64,000 nucleotides of DNA from Rana temporaria (GCF_905171775.1 NC_053490.1:11677155-11741154); one strand, 5' to 3'. Counted from the stretch's first letter, positions 22,436 to 33,702 are shown. Numbers and translations: made by a program. The notes: generated by a model not told the origin, from the letters alone.

Positions 22436-22676
22436 AAGAATTCAGGCGTATCTTGCTCATTTACATATTCGACGCGTAAAACAATGGAAGCGCCCCTTGC
22501 GGCCAGCGTAAATATGCGGCCCAAGATACGACGGCGTAGGAGACTTACGTCGGTCTAATGGAGCCAGAATTCAGGCGTATCTGGTTTCAAGAATACGGCG
22601 CATAGATACGATGGCGCATCCGTGGACTTACGTGGCGTATAAGAAGATACATCGGCGTAAGTCGTTCGTGAATCCC
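22436..22676. mobile_element. Harbinger-like MITE fragment
   Basis: It contains GAATTCAGGCGTATCT twice, CGACGGCGTAGGAGACTTACG and a right end CGTTCGTGAATCCCG. These are the subterminal words of the Harbinger-like group. The terminal GGGCCC motif is missing at the left, so this is partial. Confidence 0.65.
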
Positions 22677-23599
22677 GACCGGAGTCTTTACCAAAGACTT
22701 TTTATTTAACCACAACGTTGACGGAACAAGGGGAATGGAGGGAGAGGGAAAGTTCAGGTACCTTTCTGTAGATCAATGAAACATTGAGATCCCTGAGACA
22801 GGTGCACTCACTGTCGTTGGATCTTGCTGACCCGGACAGGCCTCTCCCACAGACCTGGCAGCCGGAATGACGCGCAAACAGTCAAAAAGTGAAAGTCTCT
22901 CCCGCAGACCTTATAGTAACAATAGCTGCCGAATGATCCCCTGCCACAGGATCCAATAATCAGAATCTTAATCAGTAAACTCAGTTGCACAGTATGAAAA
23001 AGTCCCTTTAAGCCGACCCGGCAATACTGTGAAGCAGATAGGTCAGGATGCGTCCTCCAACTGAGGTACCAGGCTTCCCTCGAGATACCAGCTTCCAGCT
23101 GTGTGCTCTCCAAGACGTGTCCTCCCCTGGTTCCTTCAGTGGATCAGCTTCTTCCTGCAGGACAGATAGCATAGGATCACCCTTGAGCCAGTAGGCCCCA
23201 GATAGCTTCTGGGGCCTACCTCAAGTTGGGAAGCCTTGGATCAGCCGGCCCCGATGCAGAAGAGGAACTGTCACATTCCCCAGGTCAAGGTGACCATGAG
23301 GCAAGAGAAAGAGTAAAATGGCGTCCACCCCTTACGTACCGTCATTCCCAGTGGTAAAGAAACTTCCACTAGGTTGGTTCTGGGAAAGAGCACCCAATAC
23401 ACTCTGACTGGCTGTAACTTCCAACACGGAACCAGAGGGGACAACGGCACCTGCTGGTACCCGTGGGAAATACACCCAACTCAGTCAAAGCTGAAGCAGA
23501 GGCCAATTTAGCCATAAAACACAAATTTGAAATAACTACATTTCAGATATCCCACTAAATTTGAATAATAGCGCCTGGTCAACAGGAGCAGGGCGCTAC
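22677..23599 (-). mobile_element. LTR-like repeat, copy 2, inverted
   Basis: Read on the minus strand it begins at 23599 with TGTAGCGCCCTGCTCCTG and continues to AATTTAGTGGG, as at 18324. It ends near 22677 with an A/T-rich TTTATTTAACCACAACG region that could hold a polyadenylation signal on the minus strand. The GGGGAGGACACG block matches the first copy. No reading frame survives. Confidence 0.55.
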
Positions 23600-24267
23600 A
23601 TTATTATTATTATTATATACGATTTATATAGCGCCAACAGTTTACAGTGTATAGGGGGGACAACACAATTACAGTACAATTCAATACAGAAGGGACAGGA
23701 GGGCCCTGTTCGTAGAGCTTACATTCTAAAGGGAGGGGGTGGAGGTACAAAAGGTAACAGCTGCGGAGAATGATTTGATGGGGGTGGCTCTGGGACAGTT
23801 GTTAGGTGGGTGTGGGGTAGACTTCCCTGAATAAATGAGTTTTCAGGGATCTCCTGAAGGTAGACAGGGTAGGGGCTGATCAGACATATCGGGGAAAGGA
23901 GTTCCAGAGGATAGGAGAGGTTCTGGAGAAGTCCTGAAGGCGAGCATGGGAGGCGGTAACGAGGGAGCTATAGAGCAGGGGGTTCTAGGAGGAGCGGAGG
24001 GGACAATTTGGGTGATATCTGCACATGAGGTTGGTGATGTAGATGGGGGCCATGTTGTAAATGGCCTTGGATGTTGTGGTTAGCATTTTGAATTTTATAC
24101 GGTTGGGTTGGGGAAGCCAGAGAAGGGATTGGCGGAGAGGAGCAGCAGTCAGGTTAGTGAGGTATATTAGTCTATCAGCAGAATTCATAATAGACGGAAG
24201 GGGGGATAGCCTGCGTAAGGTTAGGCCGTTAAGGAGAAAGTTGCAGTAGTCAAGGCGGGAAATAATG
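23600..24267 (-). pseudogene. CR1/L2-type LINE 3' end with ATT-rich tail
   Basis: The minus-strand frame 24267 to about 23990 contains SRLDYCNFLLNGL, NSADRLIYLTNL and QSLLWLPQPNRIKFK. These are C-terminal motifs of CR1/L2 reverse transcriptases. The 3' untranslated part continues to 23600 and ends in GCGCTATATAAATCG followed by an ATA microsatellite, which serves these LINEs as a tail. A similar end (GTTGCGCTATATAAG) occurs at the LINE of 46556-48510, with a different simple-repeat tail. Confidence 0.78.
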
Positions 24268-24500
24268 AGCAGCGGTCTGCTCTCTGTAAGGTATAGGGAG
24301 GGTCTGTATTGTGTACTGTACCTGATACTCTGGAGATCTGCGGTGGAGTCTGAAATTGTCATTGTGCTCTCAATATATAGGATTACAGTGAAGCATTGTA
24401 GATAGCGAGGCTTTGTCATAATTAAATCCCCAGGGTTGGGAAATCCCTCAAGCAGATGGAAGAAACTGGTGAGATGTTTTGCACAGTGGATCTCATAAGA
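24268..24500. repeat. Dispersed repeat shared with 53467-53700
   Basis: It shares GGGTCTGTATTGTGTACTGT, TCTGCGG(T/C) and CTCAATATATAGGATTACA with 53467-53690 in the same orientation. Both begin with ATGAGCAGCGGT. It may be part of a LINE 5' body or a separate retroposon. No open frame links the two copies. Confidence 0.65.
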
Positions 24501-24765
24501 ACTCTATAGAAGTCAATACACAAACTAAAGTCTGTATATATTAATGTATTTATAAAGTCAAAAGTTTGGAGAAAGACTAGAGTCCCTAAGAATGGGAAGT
24601 AAGAGGAGACCTCTACATTGTAGGGGGAACCGTTCTTAAAATGATGAGACATCACCAGCATTTCTTTACAAACATATATACTCTTTTATAAGTGCCAATG
24701 TTGAAGAAGGGGCCATTGGCGGCTGGTGCTCCATCAGTCAAGGGGGGGTGGCAGACAGACCTGAC

Positions 24766-25875
24766 CAGTAGCGGTACGTCCATAAAGGGTGCAGGAGCGC
24801 CGCCCCCTCTCTCCTACACCACTCTAATCACCATAGATAATTTCATGCATTGCATGAATCTAGCTATTGTCACTGCTGACACCCCCTATTCAGTTGTCCG
24901 GCCCCTTTTCGGGGGCTGGGCACCTGAATTACAGCGGAGGGGGTGTTTTTTGGAAGCGCCTGATTAGAGCCATAGGCCATAAATTGCTACCAGTGTGCCC
25001 ATCAATTGCTGCTACTGTGCCCCATCAGATGCTGACAGTGTGCCGATCAATTGCCGCTACTGTGCCGCTACATAGGCTCTAATAGGCACCCAAAAATGTG
25101 AACAGCGGGCACCATGCTGGGCGTTTGCTGTTCACTCAGCTGTGTGTTAGAAAAGCGAAGGAATTCACTTTGCTAACACTGAATCCGCCTCTCAGCCAAT
25201 CAGGTTGCCGGGTCTGTTACCGGTCACCTGATTGGCTGAAACGTCAGGCGCTGTGATTAGACGCCTGAGAGAGGACGGAAGAAGATATGGTGGCCCTGCA
25301 GGACACCACCGCTGACCCGCTGCGAGACAGGTAAGTACCGGGCAGCATCTGATGGGGCACAGTAACGGCAATTGATTGGAACACTAGCAGCATCTGATGG
25401 GGCACAGTAGCGGCAATTGATGGGCACACTGGCAGCAATTGATGAGCACAGAAGTTGCGATTGATGAGCACACTGGCAGCAATTGATGGCCACAGTAGTG
25501 GCAATTGATAAGCACACTGGCAGCAAATGATGGGCGCACTGGCAGCAATTGATGGACACAGTAGCGGCAATTGATGGGCACAGTGTCAGCAATTAATGAG
25601 CACAGTGGCTGTGTTTGATGGCACAGTGGCTGCGTTTGATGGGGCACACTGGCGGCAATTGATGGGCACAGTGTCCCCAATTGATGGGTACAGTGGCTGC
25701 GTTTGATGGCACAGTGTCACCAATTGATGGGTACAGTGGCTGTGTCTGATGACACAGTAGCTGCGTTTGGCACAGTAGTTGCATTTGATGGGCACAGTAG
25801 CTGCAATTGATGGGATTTTTTTTCAGTTTGTTTGCACCCCCCCCCCCCCAAATTTTTGAGCACCAGCCGCCACTG
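24766..25875. mobile_element. Inner hAT with own tandem array, TSD GACCTGAC
   Basis: It starts CAGTAGCGG(T)ACGTCC and ends CACCAGCCGCCACTG. A perfect GACCTGAC lies at 24758-24765 and 25876-25883. The right half (about 25340-25815) is a degenerate array of 15-30 bp units built from GGCACAGT and GCAATTGATGG. A palindromic ACCGGTCACCTGATTGG block lies just left of the array. Two paralogues (28974-30372, 44821-46174) have the same layout but different array units. Confidence 0.92.
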
Positions 25876-26030
25876 GACCTGACTACAGACATCCTACTGT
25901 TGCTCCAGCCTGCCACCTCACACTAACCCTCCCCCACATCGCTCGAGCCTGCCACCGCACAGCATACCCACAGCCCCCAACCCCTACCCCCAGGTCACTG
26001 GCTCGCTTGCCAGTCTTCAGTCCTGCGCTT

Positions 26031-26624
26031 TTTTTAGCACCTGCCTCCTGGGCCGGGCCTTTTGGCTAGGACCGGAGGAATTTTTTATTCCTGGCCGGAG
26101 GGCCTGGTCATTGTTTCACCACAATGACCACTTCTTCACTCTCCTCTCCACTATCCCTTCCCCCACTTTCTTTTATTTAAGCCTGTGTTTGTCACTTTTT
26201 TGTCTTTTTTTGTTGTGCACGTTTTGTGACACTGTGTGATTAGTAGGGTGCGGGTCCTCGGGCCAGCCCTGAACGTCTTGGGAGTGGGTGGACATGGCCT
26301 TCTGGCTTAGTTCTCCTGCTCTCATGGGGTCTCCCTTCGGGGGAGCCCCACCTAGTACTGGGAGGGTTCTGTTTCGGCAGTCCCTCCGAGGAAGTTGGGT
26401 CCGTGTCGGCTTCGGTTGCTCGGACCACAGTACCTCAGTCCCCGTCTGGAGCCTAACGCCCCGGGGGATCAGGGTTTGGGTCCGTCTTCACAGGAGGACC
26501 ACTTGACGTTGCACCCGTCTGCACGTTTTTGTGAACACTCTTTATGTGTGTGCACATTTTTTCTGCACCAGGTGGAGTTTTTGGGTGTGTTCACACGCCA
26601 TAGGCTTTTAAAAAAAAAAAAAAA
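26031..26624 (+). mobile_element. Polyadenylated retroposon with U2-snRNA-like head
   Basis: Flanking copies of GTCTTCAGTCCTGC (26013-26026) and GTCCTCAGTCCTGC (26625-26638) are an approximate target duplication, and a 15-base A run ends the insert. Near the 5' end, GGCCTTTTGGCTAGGACC resembles the 5' region of U2 snRNA (GGCCTTTTGGCTAAGATC). This suggests an snRNA-derived head, but similarity stops after about 18 bases. The body has no long open frame. It lies within the outer hAT. Confidence 0.65.
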
Positions 26625-27126
26625 GTCCTCAGTCCTGCACTTACGCCATGCAGGGCACAGCTGTGTCGGCGGCTTCCCCCTCCATCTCCACCGTGTCCTG
26701 GCTGCCGCTTCTCCTCGCGGCCAATGGGGTCTTAGGACTTCCGCCTCTGCAACCTGAGCCCACCCTTTTTGAAGCCAATTAGAGCCTCAAGGTCCAATCA
26801 TGTGCTTCTAAAAAAAAAATCTATTTGAATACATACGTCCGGCGCCCTGCATGTGTATTAGGGGTCGGACGCATGGATTAGGGGGGGGGCTGTGCGACCC
26901 TAATGAGCGGCCGCCACTGGAAGGGACCCAAAATGTTGTCTTACTTGACTGATGTGATATTGTACTAATAAAAATTGGATTTATGACCTACCTATAAAAT
27001 CTATTTCTTGGATTACATCATATGACACAAAGTGCTCACCTACAGGTAATTTGACACTGGAAAAAGACAGGAAGCCCTCTGCTATATAACTCCTCCCACA
27101 CAGGAAGTACCCCTATTTTGTAAAAA

Positions 27127-27824
27127 AATCTAAAAAGTGCAGCGCTAAAGTGATAAAATAAATTAGCACGTATGTGAACAAATTAATATATAAACAGGTG
27201 AAGTATTTGGCACTAGTTAAAATTAATTAACACAATACCAAGCAAATATATAAACAAATCAAGTGATGATGACTCCTAATGATAAGAACACTCAAAAAGA
27301 GAAAAGAAAGAAAAAATAAAAAATAAGTAAAAAAAAGGAAAACTAAAACAGAGTCCCAATAAGATTCTACTGAAAAAAGTCCAAATTAAAGGTTGGCTTC
27401 CAAGATAGATCAAGGTGATTCCAGAAAAATAGTGAGTGACACCAATCTTCCCTTAAAACAAAAGTGTCTTCAAACACCCAATTGTGTGGTAGCCTGCTTA
27501 CCAGAAAGCTGTGGCTGCAAATAACAGTCTCACCAAGCTTGGGGACATGAGTCTCCCCAGAACCAATTAGCATCAAGGACAGCGGCTAGTAATTGATGAG
27601 TTACTCAAAAAATATAAAACAAAGACTTACATAGTGTAGACAGTTGATTCAAAATAGTTTAATAAAAAGAATATATTGCACTTACAAGAGAGATGTTAAT
27701 ATTCAGCGTTAATGTCTCCATCTACTTCTCCTTATTTCCTGTATGCTCGTAACACCACCGTCTTGATAGACAGAACGGGATGACACCCTACGTAAGTTTC
27801 GTCACCAAAGGACCTCTACGGGGG
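27127..27824. mobile_element. Unclassified retroposon insertion with 14-bp TSD
   Basis: ACCCCTATTTTGTA lies just left of the insert (about 27109-27122) and again just right (about 27831-27844). The insert contains AAGTGCAGCGCTAAAGTG and ACGTAAGTTTCGTCACC. The same words appear at 18906-19689. The long duplication implies LINE-type target-primed integration. No coding frame. Confidence 0.65.
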
Positions 27825-28218
27825 ATTGGCCGACCCCTATTTTGTAGCAAGCATAGTCAATATAGAGAGGAAGGATCACTTATGTACATTATGTACTTAT
27901 TATGTACTCCAAGAAATGGATATTACAGGTAAGTAAAAAAAAAAGCAATTTACTTTATTGTACATCACAGGACACAGAGGCACGATAATATTCCTTACTC
28001 ATAGGAATGTTCTAAAGCAATGACCATGAGGGAGGTAGACACAGCAACAACTGACGGGCCAAAAGTAACGTACACAGAAGCCTGCAAAACACTGTGACCC
28101 TAAGAAATGTTCTTGTTGCTCTTACATCCACCTGGAAAAATCTTGTAAAGGTGTGAACTGAAAACCAGGTTGTAGCCTTGCAGATCCAAGCCACTGAAGC
28201 CTAATGATGTCACCTTAA

Positions 28219-28352
28219 CTACTTGCCGACCAGCCGCCGCAGTTATACAGCGGCAGGTTGGCTCCCCTGCGCGAGAGCCCGTAGCTATACGTTGGCTCTT
28301 GCAGCCGCCACTAGGGGCACGCGTGCGCCCCCGCTCGTCCCTGACTCCCATG
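28219..28352. mobile_element. TTAA-bounded element, fragment d
   Basis: After TTAA at 28215-28218 the sequence reads CTACTTGCCGACCAGCCGCC, then GCAGTTATACAGCGGCAGG. This is the GC-rich end of the TTAA family seen at 12728-13631 and 38582-39456, in the orientation of the latter. It is cut off at about 28352 where a Harbinger-like MITE begins. Confidence 0.75.
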
Positions 28353-28790
28353 CTCGTGCGTAAGTTGTAAGTCCGGCGTGAAGTTATTACCCATAAAGGA
28401 GGCGCAACCCAGCAGCAGACATGCAAAGGTCTGCACCAGGGAACACAAGCCGGCATATTTTACGTTGGACGTGTGTCTGGCTGGGCGTAGGTTACGTTCA
28501 CGCCCAGCCAGTTGTTCCGACGTGGTTGTGAGCAGGCGCAGGGGGGTGCGTCCACGTCACGGCGCATGCACAGTTCATGATACATATCTGTCTGGCGCTC
28601 GGCCCATCATTTGCATGGGGTCACGCCACATTTGCATGGGTCATGCCCAATTCCACCTATGCCGGGGTACGCCTTCGGCTTGCTGAATGCATTGCTTGCC
28701 TCTCTGCGCTGCGTTGGCGTAGCGTACATTGGTTACTCTACGGCGGCGTAATGTGCGCCCACACTCTGTGAATCTGGGCCAATGTCCTGG
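28353..28790. mobile_element. Harbinger-like MITE, left end lost
   Basis: CGTAAGTTGTAAGTCCGGCG opens it, and TGTGAATCTGGGCC at 28777-28790 is the canonical right end. The middle parallels 20520-20980 (AGTTATTACCCATAAAGG, ACGGCGCATGCACAGTTCAT, GCATGGGGTCACGCC). It has no left terminus, so either the left part was deleted together with the rest of the TTAA element or the junction is recombinant. Confidence 0.75.
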
Positions 28791-28973
28791 TTGATATGGG
28801 AGGCTGAAATCACCTCTTGAAAAAAATGACACTTGAGCACGAAGAATCACCTTTTCATTTTAAAGTACCAGAAATGGCTCCCTACAAGAAAGAGCTGCCA
28901 GTTCTGACACCCTTTGCGCTGAATAAATGGCAACCAGGAACACAGCCTTCTGTGCCAAAAGGACTAGTGGATG

Positions 28974-30372
28974 CAGTGGCGGTGCGTCCATAGTGGGCGC
29001 AGGAGCGCCGCCCCCTCTCTCCTGCACCCGTAAATCTCCAGTAGATAGATTCATGCTTTGCATAAATCTATCTATTGTCGCCGCTGCTGCCCACTATTCA
29101 GGTGTCCTGCCCCTTGTTGAGCGCCGGCCATCTATATAACAGAGGTGGGTGTGTTTTGAAAGTGCCTGATTAGAGCCAGAGGCTCTGATAGGCTTCCTGA
29201 TTAGAGCCTGTGGGCTTTAATCAGCTTCCAAATGGTTAAACAGAGGGCACACAGCGTTTCCTGTTTAAACAGTGCTGTGTTAGGGAATCACTTCCCTAAC
29301 ACTGACCCGCCTCTCAGCCAATCAGGTGCACTGGGTCTGGTTACCGGTCACCTGATTGGCTAAAGCGCCAGGCGAGCAGAGGTGACATCGAGGGAGCGTG
29401 GAGGAGGACGGCTGACCCAAGAAAGGTAAGTGGGGGGCGGGGTGGGGGAAAACTGGCGGTATTTGAGGGGGCAAACTGGCTGTATTTGAGGGGGCAAACT
29501 GGCTGCATTTGATGGGAAAACTGGCTGAATTTGATGGGGAAACTGGCATCATTTGAGGGGGCAAACTGGCTGTATTTGATGGGACAAACTGGCGTGTTAG
29601 GGAATCACTTCCCTAACACTGACCCGCCTCTCAGCCAATCAGGTGCACTGGGTCTGGTTACCGGTCACCTGATTGGCTAAAGTGCCAGGCGAGCAGAGGT
29701 GACATCGAGGGAGCGTGGAGGAGGACAGCTGACCCAAGAAAGGTAAGTGGGGGGCGGGGCGGGGGGGCAAACTGGCTGCATTTGAGGGGGCAAACTGGTG
29801 GTATTTGAGGGGGCAAACTGGCGGTATATGAGGGGGCAAACTGGATGTATTTGAGGGGGCAAGCTGGCAGTATTTGAGGGGGCAAACTGGCGGTATTTGA
29901 GGGGGCAAACTGGCGGTATTTGAGGGGGCAAACTGGCTGTATTTGAGGGGGCAAACTGGCTGCATTTGATGGAAAATTGGCTGAATTTGATGGGGCAAAG
30001 TGGCTGTATTTGAGGAGGCAAAGTGGCTGTATTTGAGGGGGCAAAGTGGCTGTATTTGAGGGGGCAAACTGGCTGCATTTGATGGGGAAAACTGGCTGCA
30101 TTTGATGGGACAAACTGGCTGCATTTGATGGGGAAAACTGGCTGCATTTGATGGGACAAACTGGCTGCATTTGATGGGGAAAACTGGCTGCATTTGATGG
30201 GGCAAACTGGCGGAAATTGATGGGCACACTGGCTGCGTTTGATGGCACAGTGGCGACAATTGATGGACACAGTAGCTGTGTTTGATAGGGCACAGTGAGG
30301 CTGCAAAAGATGTTTGTTTTTTTTCATTTTTTTTGCGCCCCCCCCAAAAATGTTGAGCACCAGCCGCCACTG
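28974..30372. mobile_element. hAT with 24-bp internal minisatellite, TSD AGTGGATG
   Basis: It begins CAGTGGCGGTGCGTCC and ends CACCAGCCGCCACTG, with perfect AGTGGATG at 28966-28973 and 30373-30380. A block of about 317 bp containing ACCGGTCACCTGATTGG is duplicated in tandem (starting near 29281 and 29598). To the right (about 29760-30290) is an array of about 23-24 bp units, GGGGGCAAACTGGCGGTATT with variants GATGGG, CTGCAT and CTGAAT. Same family as 24766-25875. It splits the DIRS recombinase. Confidence 0.92.
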
Positions 30373-30406
30373 AGTGGATGGTCAACTCAAATGGTGGTTT
30401 CTCTAA

Positions 30407-30874
30407 GGCCCCGTACACACAAGAGGATATCCGCTGGAAACGGTCCGCCAGACCGTTTCCAGCAGATAAATCCTCTGGCGGATTTGGATCTGATGGCTGT
30501 ACACACCATCAAATCGAAATCCGCGCGGAATACATCCGCGGTGACGTGTCGCGCCGTCGCCGCGACGATGACGCGGCGACGTGCGCGACGCTGAAAGGTA
30601 AATACTTCCACGCATGCGTCGAATCATTAGGACGCATGCGAGGGAGGGGAGCGGACGGACTGATTCGGTGAGTCTGTACAGACGACCGGATCAGTCCGCT
30701 GGACTGGATTCCAGCGGATAGATTTCTTAGCATGCTAAGAAATTTTTATCTGTTGGGAATCCGTCGGCTGGATTTTTATCCGCCGGGAAATGTCGTACAC
30801 ACAACCAGATCTATCTGCTGAAACTGATCCGCGGATCAATCCCAGCGGATAGATCCGGTCGTCTGTACGAGGCC
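30407..30874. mobile_element. GTACACACG-type MITE, copy 4
   Basis: The ends are GGCCCCGTACACACAAGAGG and GTCTGTACGAGGCC, with flanks TAA (30404-30406) and TTA (30875-30877). Interior words (TCCGCTGG, GCGGATAGAT, GACGCATGCG) match copy 1 at 476-955, so these two form one subfamily. It is inserted in DIRS-derived DNA. Confidence 0.83.
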
Positions 30875-32280
30875 TTACACCGGCAGCACCATATTGAGAT
30901 CTAAAGAAGTCAAAGGTGACCCAACCTGAGGCACAACATGCATAACACCCTGAACAAAAGATACACACTAAGGAATGAGCAGCAATTGGCCTTTGGAAAC
31001 AAAGACTGTCAAGGCTTAAATCTACCCCTTGATTGTACTCAAGCAGCTACAGTACATATCAACCCCCAACTGGAGAAGACCAAAATATGGCCCACAACAT
31101 ACCTATGAGGATGAAACTCTTAGCCTCACACCAGGCCACAAAGGATTACCAGGTCCTGTGATAAACTCTTCCTCAAAGTAGCCTTTCTGGCTCTCGAACG
31201 CATGGAAATGGCAGCATCAGACACTGCTCACTCCTTCAAACTCTGGCTTCAATAGCCATCCTGTGAAGCCAGCGACCACAAGAAAGATAGTAGATCAGAC
31301 CTTGTGACTGGAGGGCTGGGCGAGTTGTAAGTACCTAAGGACCATCTATTGACATATTCAGGATATCAGAACACCATGTTCCCTTGGCCTGAATCCTGCA
31401 AAGGCGTAATTGAGGAAAGGCACACATTGGAGAGAACTGGGCATCTAATGCAGACACCTGAAGATCCCCTGTCCTGGCAACAAACCAGTCCATTGCACAT
31501 TGACCCTGAATGCCAACAGATCCACGTTTGGCTTTCATCACCGTTGACAGAGCCTTGAAAACCTCCAGTTGAAGAACCCACTCCCCGTTGACAGCTGTTG
31601 TCGACTGAGGAAATCCACCTGGCATTTGTAATGTGGTCAGAGTGTGAACATAGATCTCTGCTCATGACAAGATGAGGTTCACCTCCTTCCGGGCCGCTCG
31701 GCTCCTTGTGCCCCCCTATATGTGTGCCACAGTCATGGTATTGTCTCACTGAACCCTTGCTAGGAGACCCTGTAGTTGATTTGACCAGTGCAGGAGAACG
31801 AAACGGACCACTCACAGTTCCAGCACCCTGATGGGCAGGGACCTTTCTAGCGGAGACCAAGTTCCCTGCACTGAAAGGTGATCCAGTACTTCCCCATCCC
31901 AACAAACTGGCATCCATCGTCAGCACCTTCCATGAAAAGGGGGTAAATTACTTCCCTGCCTTCAACCTTTGGAGAGACATTCACCAGTGCAAAGACTGAA
32001 GAGTGTGGGATGTAGGGACATTGGAGAGTCCAACAACTTTGTCTCATCTCCTCAGAACATTCCACTGCAGGGGTCTACAATAGAACTGAGCATAGGGAAC
32101 TACCTCGAATGAGGCCACCATCTTCCCCAAAACTCTCATACTGGGCCGATTTCAGAGATACCTCAGGGTTCTCAGAAAAGCCACACAATTTCTTATGGCA
32201 AGGCATTTCTCAGGAGGGAGAATCAACTTTGCCGGGATAGTGTTCAGGAGCAAACCCAGATATCTTAATTCATGGGTGCT

Positions 32281-32715
32281 CAACTTGTAGTCCACGGTCC
32301 ACATGTGGCCCATCAGTGCCACCTATGAGTGCCCATCAGTGCCGCCTATGAGTGCCCATCAGTGTCGCATACCAGCGCCGCCTATCAGTGTCCATCAGTG
32401 CCGCCTATCAGTGCCCATCAGTGCCACCTCATCGGTGCCCGTAATTAAAAAAGAAAACTTACTTATTTACCAAAAAATTAACAGAATTCTTTTTCAAAAT
32501 GTTCTGTCTTTTTTTAGTTGTTGCGCAAAAAATTAAAATCACAGAGGTGATCAAATACCACCAAAAGAAAGCTCTATTTGTGGGAACAAAATGATAAAAA
32601 AATTGTTTGAGTACAGTGTAGCATGACCGCGCAATTGTCATTCAAAGTGCGACAGCGCTGAAAGCTGAAAATTGGCTTGGGCAGGAAGCTGCGTAAGTGC
32701 TTGGTATGGAAGTGG
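32281..32715 (-). mobile_element. TTAA-bounded element, copy e, with 21-bp array
   Basis: The right end GGTATGGAAGTGG is followed by TTAA (32716-32719), matching the CCACTT end of the family in inverse orientation. The left part (32310-32440) is an array of CCCATCAGTGCC(G/A)CCTATGAG-type units, about 21 bp, also seen inverted in the copy at 50290-51051. The middle has GCGCAATTGTCATTCAAAG and CCACCAAAAGAAAGC, both family words. The left terminus is unclear. Confidence 0.65.
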
Positions 32716-32852
32716 TTAATAATATATTTTTTATTTCTTTACACATTACATTATTTTTTATTACATTTCTTTCAATTTGGTTGAAGCAAAGAGTATTATG
32801 TCTTATTTTATTGCCATCTTGTTTGATAACCTAATGTTCGGGGGTTGTAAAA
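32716..32852. other. AT-rich spacer
   Basis: Short AT-rich sequence with no recognisable gene or repeat unit, between the TTAA family end and the TACCGTATTTATC element. Confidence 0.4.
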
Positions 32853-33342
32853 TACCGTATTTATCGGCGTATACCGCGCACTTTTTTGCCCTTAAAATCA
32901 GGGCAAAATCGTGGGTGCGCGATATACGCCGATACCCGCTTCCCGCGCAGTGTTTGAACCACTCCGCCGACATATACCGAGCTCAGTACACTCTGGTATA
33001 GTCGGGCAGGCTCGGCTCCGCTCGCGGTCACGTCCTGTGCGTCCTGTACATCCTTTACGCGAGAGAAGCCAAGCCTGCCCGAGTATACCCGAGTGTACTG
33101 CGCTCGGTATATGTCGGCGGAGTGGTTCAAACACAGCGTGGGAAGCGGGGATCGGCTGAAAAACACAGCGGGGAGGACACCACGATGGCCGCCGGACCAG
33201 ACAAGGCCGCCGATGGACGCCGGGCAAGACACCGACAAGGGTCATCCAAACTGTAAGTATTTCTTTTTTTCCAGGAATTTTCCTTCTAGGTTGGGGGTGC
33301 GCGCTATACGCCGGGGCGCTGTATAGGAAGATAAATACGGTA
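32853..33342. mobile_element. TACCGTATTTATC hairpin element, complete
   Basis: Both ends are present: TACCGTATTTATCGGCG on the left and GATAAATACGGTA on the right, giving a 13-bp inverted repeat. Subterminal GCGCGATATACGCCG and GTGCGCGCTATACGCCGG mirror each other. The interior has an inverted repeat around 32940-33150 (GGTATATGTCGGCGGAGTGG and its complement). No duplication could be set in the A/T-rich flanks (TAAAA left, TTTAAAA right). Copy of 15787-16225. Confidence 0.85.
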
Positions 33343-33350
33343 TTTAAAAT

Positions 33351-33561
33351 AAAAAAGTTCTTTAGAATCATGAGAGAATCGTGATCTTTATCCTAAGCAA
33401 ATAAATTGTGATTCTCATTTTATCCAGAATCGTGAAGCTCTGGTTGGTTATGACAATAAAAAAGTTCTTCGGAATCATGAGAGAATCGCGATCTTTATCC
33501 TAAGCAAATAAATTGTGATTCTCATTTTATCCAGAATCGTGAAGCTCTGGTTGGTTATGAC
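33351..33561. repeat. Tandem duplication of a hAT end (about 104 bp x 2)
   Basis: ATAAAAAAGTTCTTTAGAAT opens a unit that runs to GGTTGGTTATGACA and then repeats almost unchanged. Both copies include CAGAATCGTGAAGCTCT, which matches the right end (CAGAATCGCGCAGCTCTA) of the hAT at 48666-50007. A flanking host piece (GGTTGGTTATGACA) is therefore duplicated along with the transposon end. Confidence 0.85.
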
Positions 33562-33702
33562 ATTGCAGGGAGTAATACAAGTTGTTTCTCACTACAGTGA
33601 CAAGATAAAAGAAAATAATGCTGGGACAAGATCTAAAGGTCAAGAGAGAGGTTTGGGGATAAATATTGGTCCATCCTGTAAAAACCCTGATGCCGCGTAC
33701 AC

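Larger units (their letters stand above)
24714..26919. mobile_element. Outer non-autonomous hAT, TSD GAAGGGRC
   Basis: The ends CATTGGCGGCTGGTGC and GAGCGGCCGCCACTG form the terminal inverted repeat, with GAAGGGGC (24706-24713) and GAAGGGAC (26920-26927) as a 7/8 duplication. The element holds a related, younger hAT (24766-25875) close to its left end and a polyadenylated retroposon (26031-26624). No transposase gene is seen. Confidence 0.8.
26940..32280 (-). pseudogene. DIRS-type retrotransposon relic, fragmented by later insertions
   Basis: Reading down the minus strand from 32280: the RT/RNase H region (LTMDASLLGWGS near 31920, then NGEWVLQLEVFKAL near 31570) has stops and frameshifts. 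The tyrosine recombinase follows (AVFLVAIYSAQRVSELAALS at about 28950-28880, containing the first catalytic arginine). Its end is HTFTRFFQVDVRA at about 28160-28120. The family's nucleophile there is normally Tyr (FY); here it is Phe. Terminal sequence with CCAAGAAATGGATATTACAG follows near 27910. Insertions are at 27127-27824, 28219-28790, 28974-30372 and 30407-30874. The element is dead. Confidence 0.75.

Noticed and set aside
25244..25916. Cysteine/histidine-rich minus-strand frames as zinc-finger-like proteins
   Set aside because: The CAHQLLPLCP-type repeats are translations of the hAT internal array; no spacing fits a zinc finger. The same applies to 29639-30418 and 45681-46195.
26041..26080. 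U2 snRNA gene
   Set aside because: Similarity is confined to about 18 bases; the branch-site recognition region, Sm site and 3' stem-loops are not present, and no snRNA promoter element is recognisable upstream.
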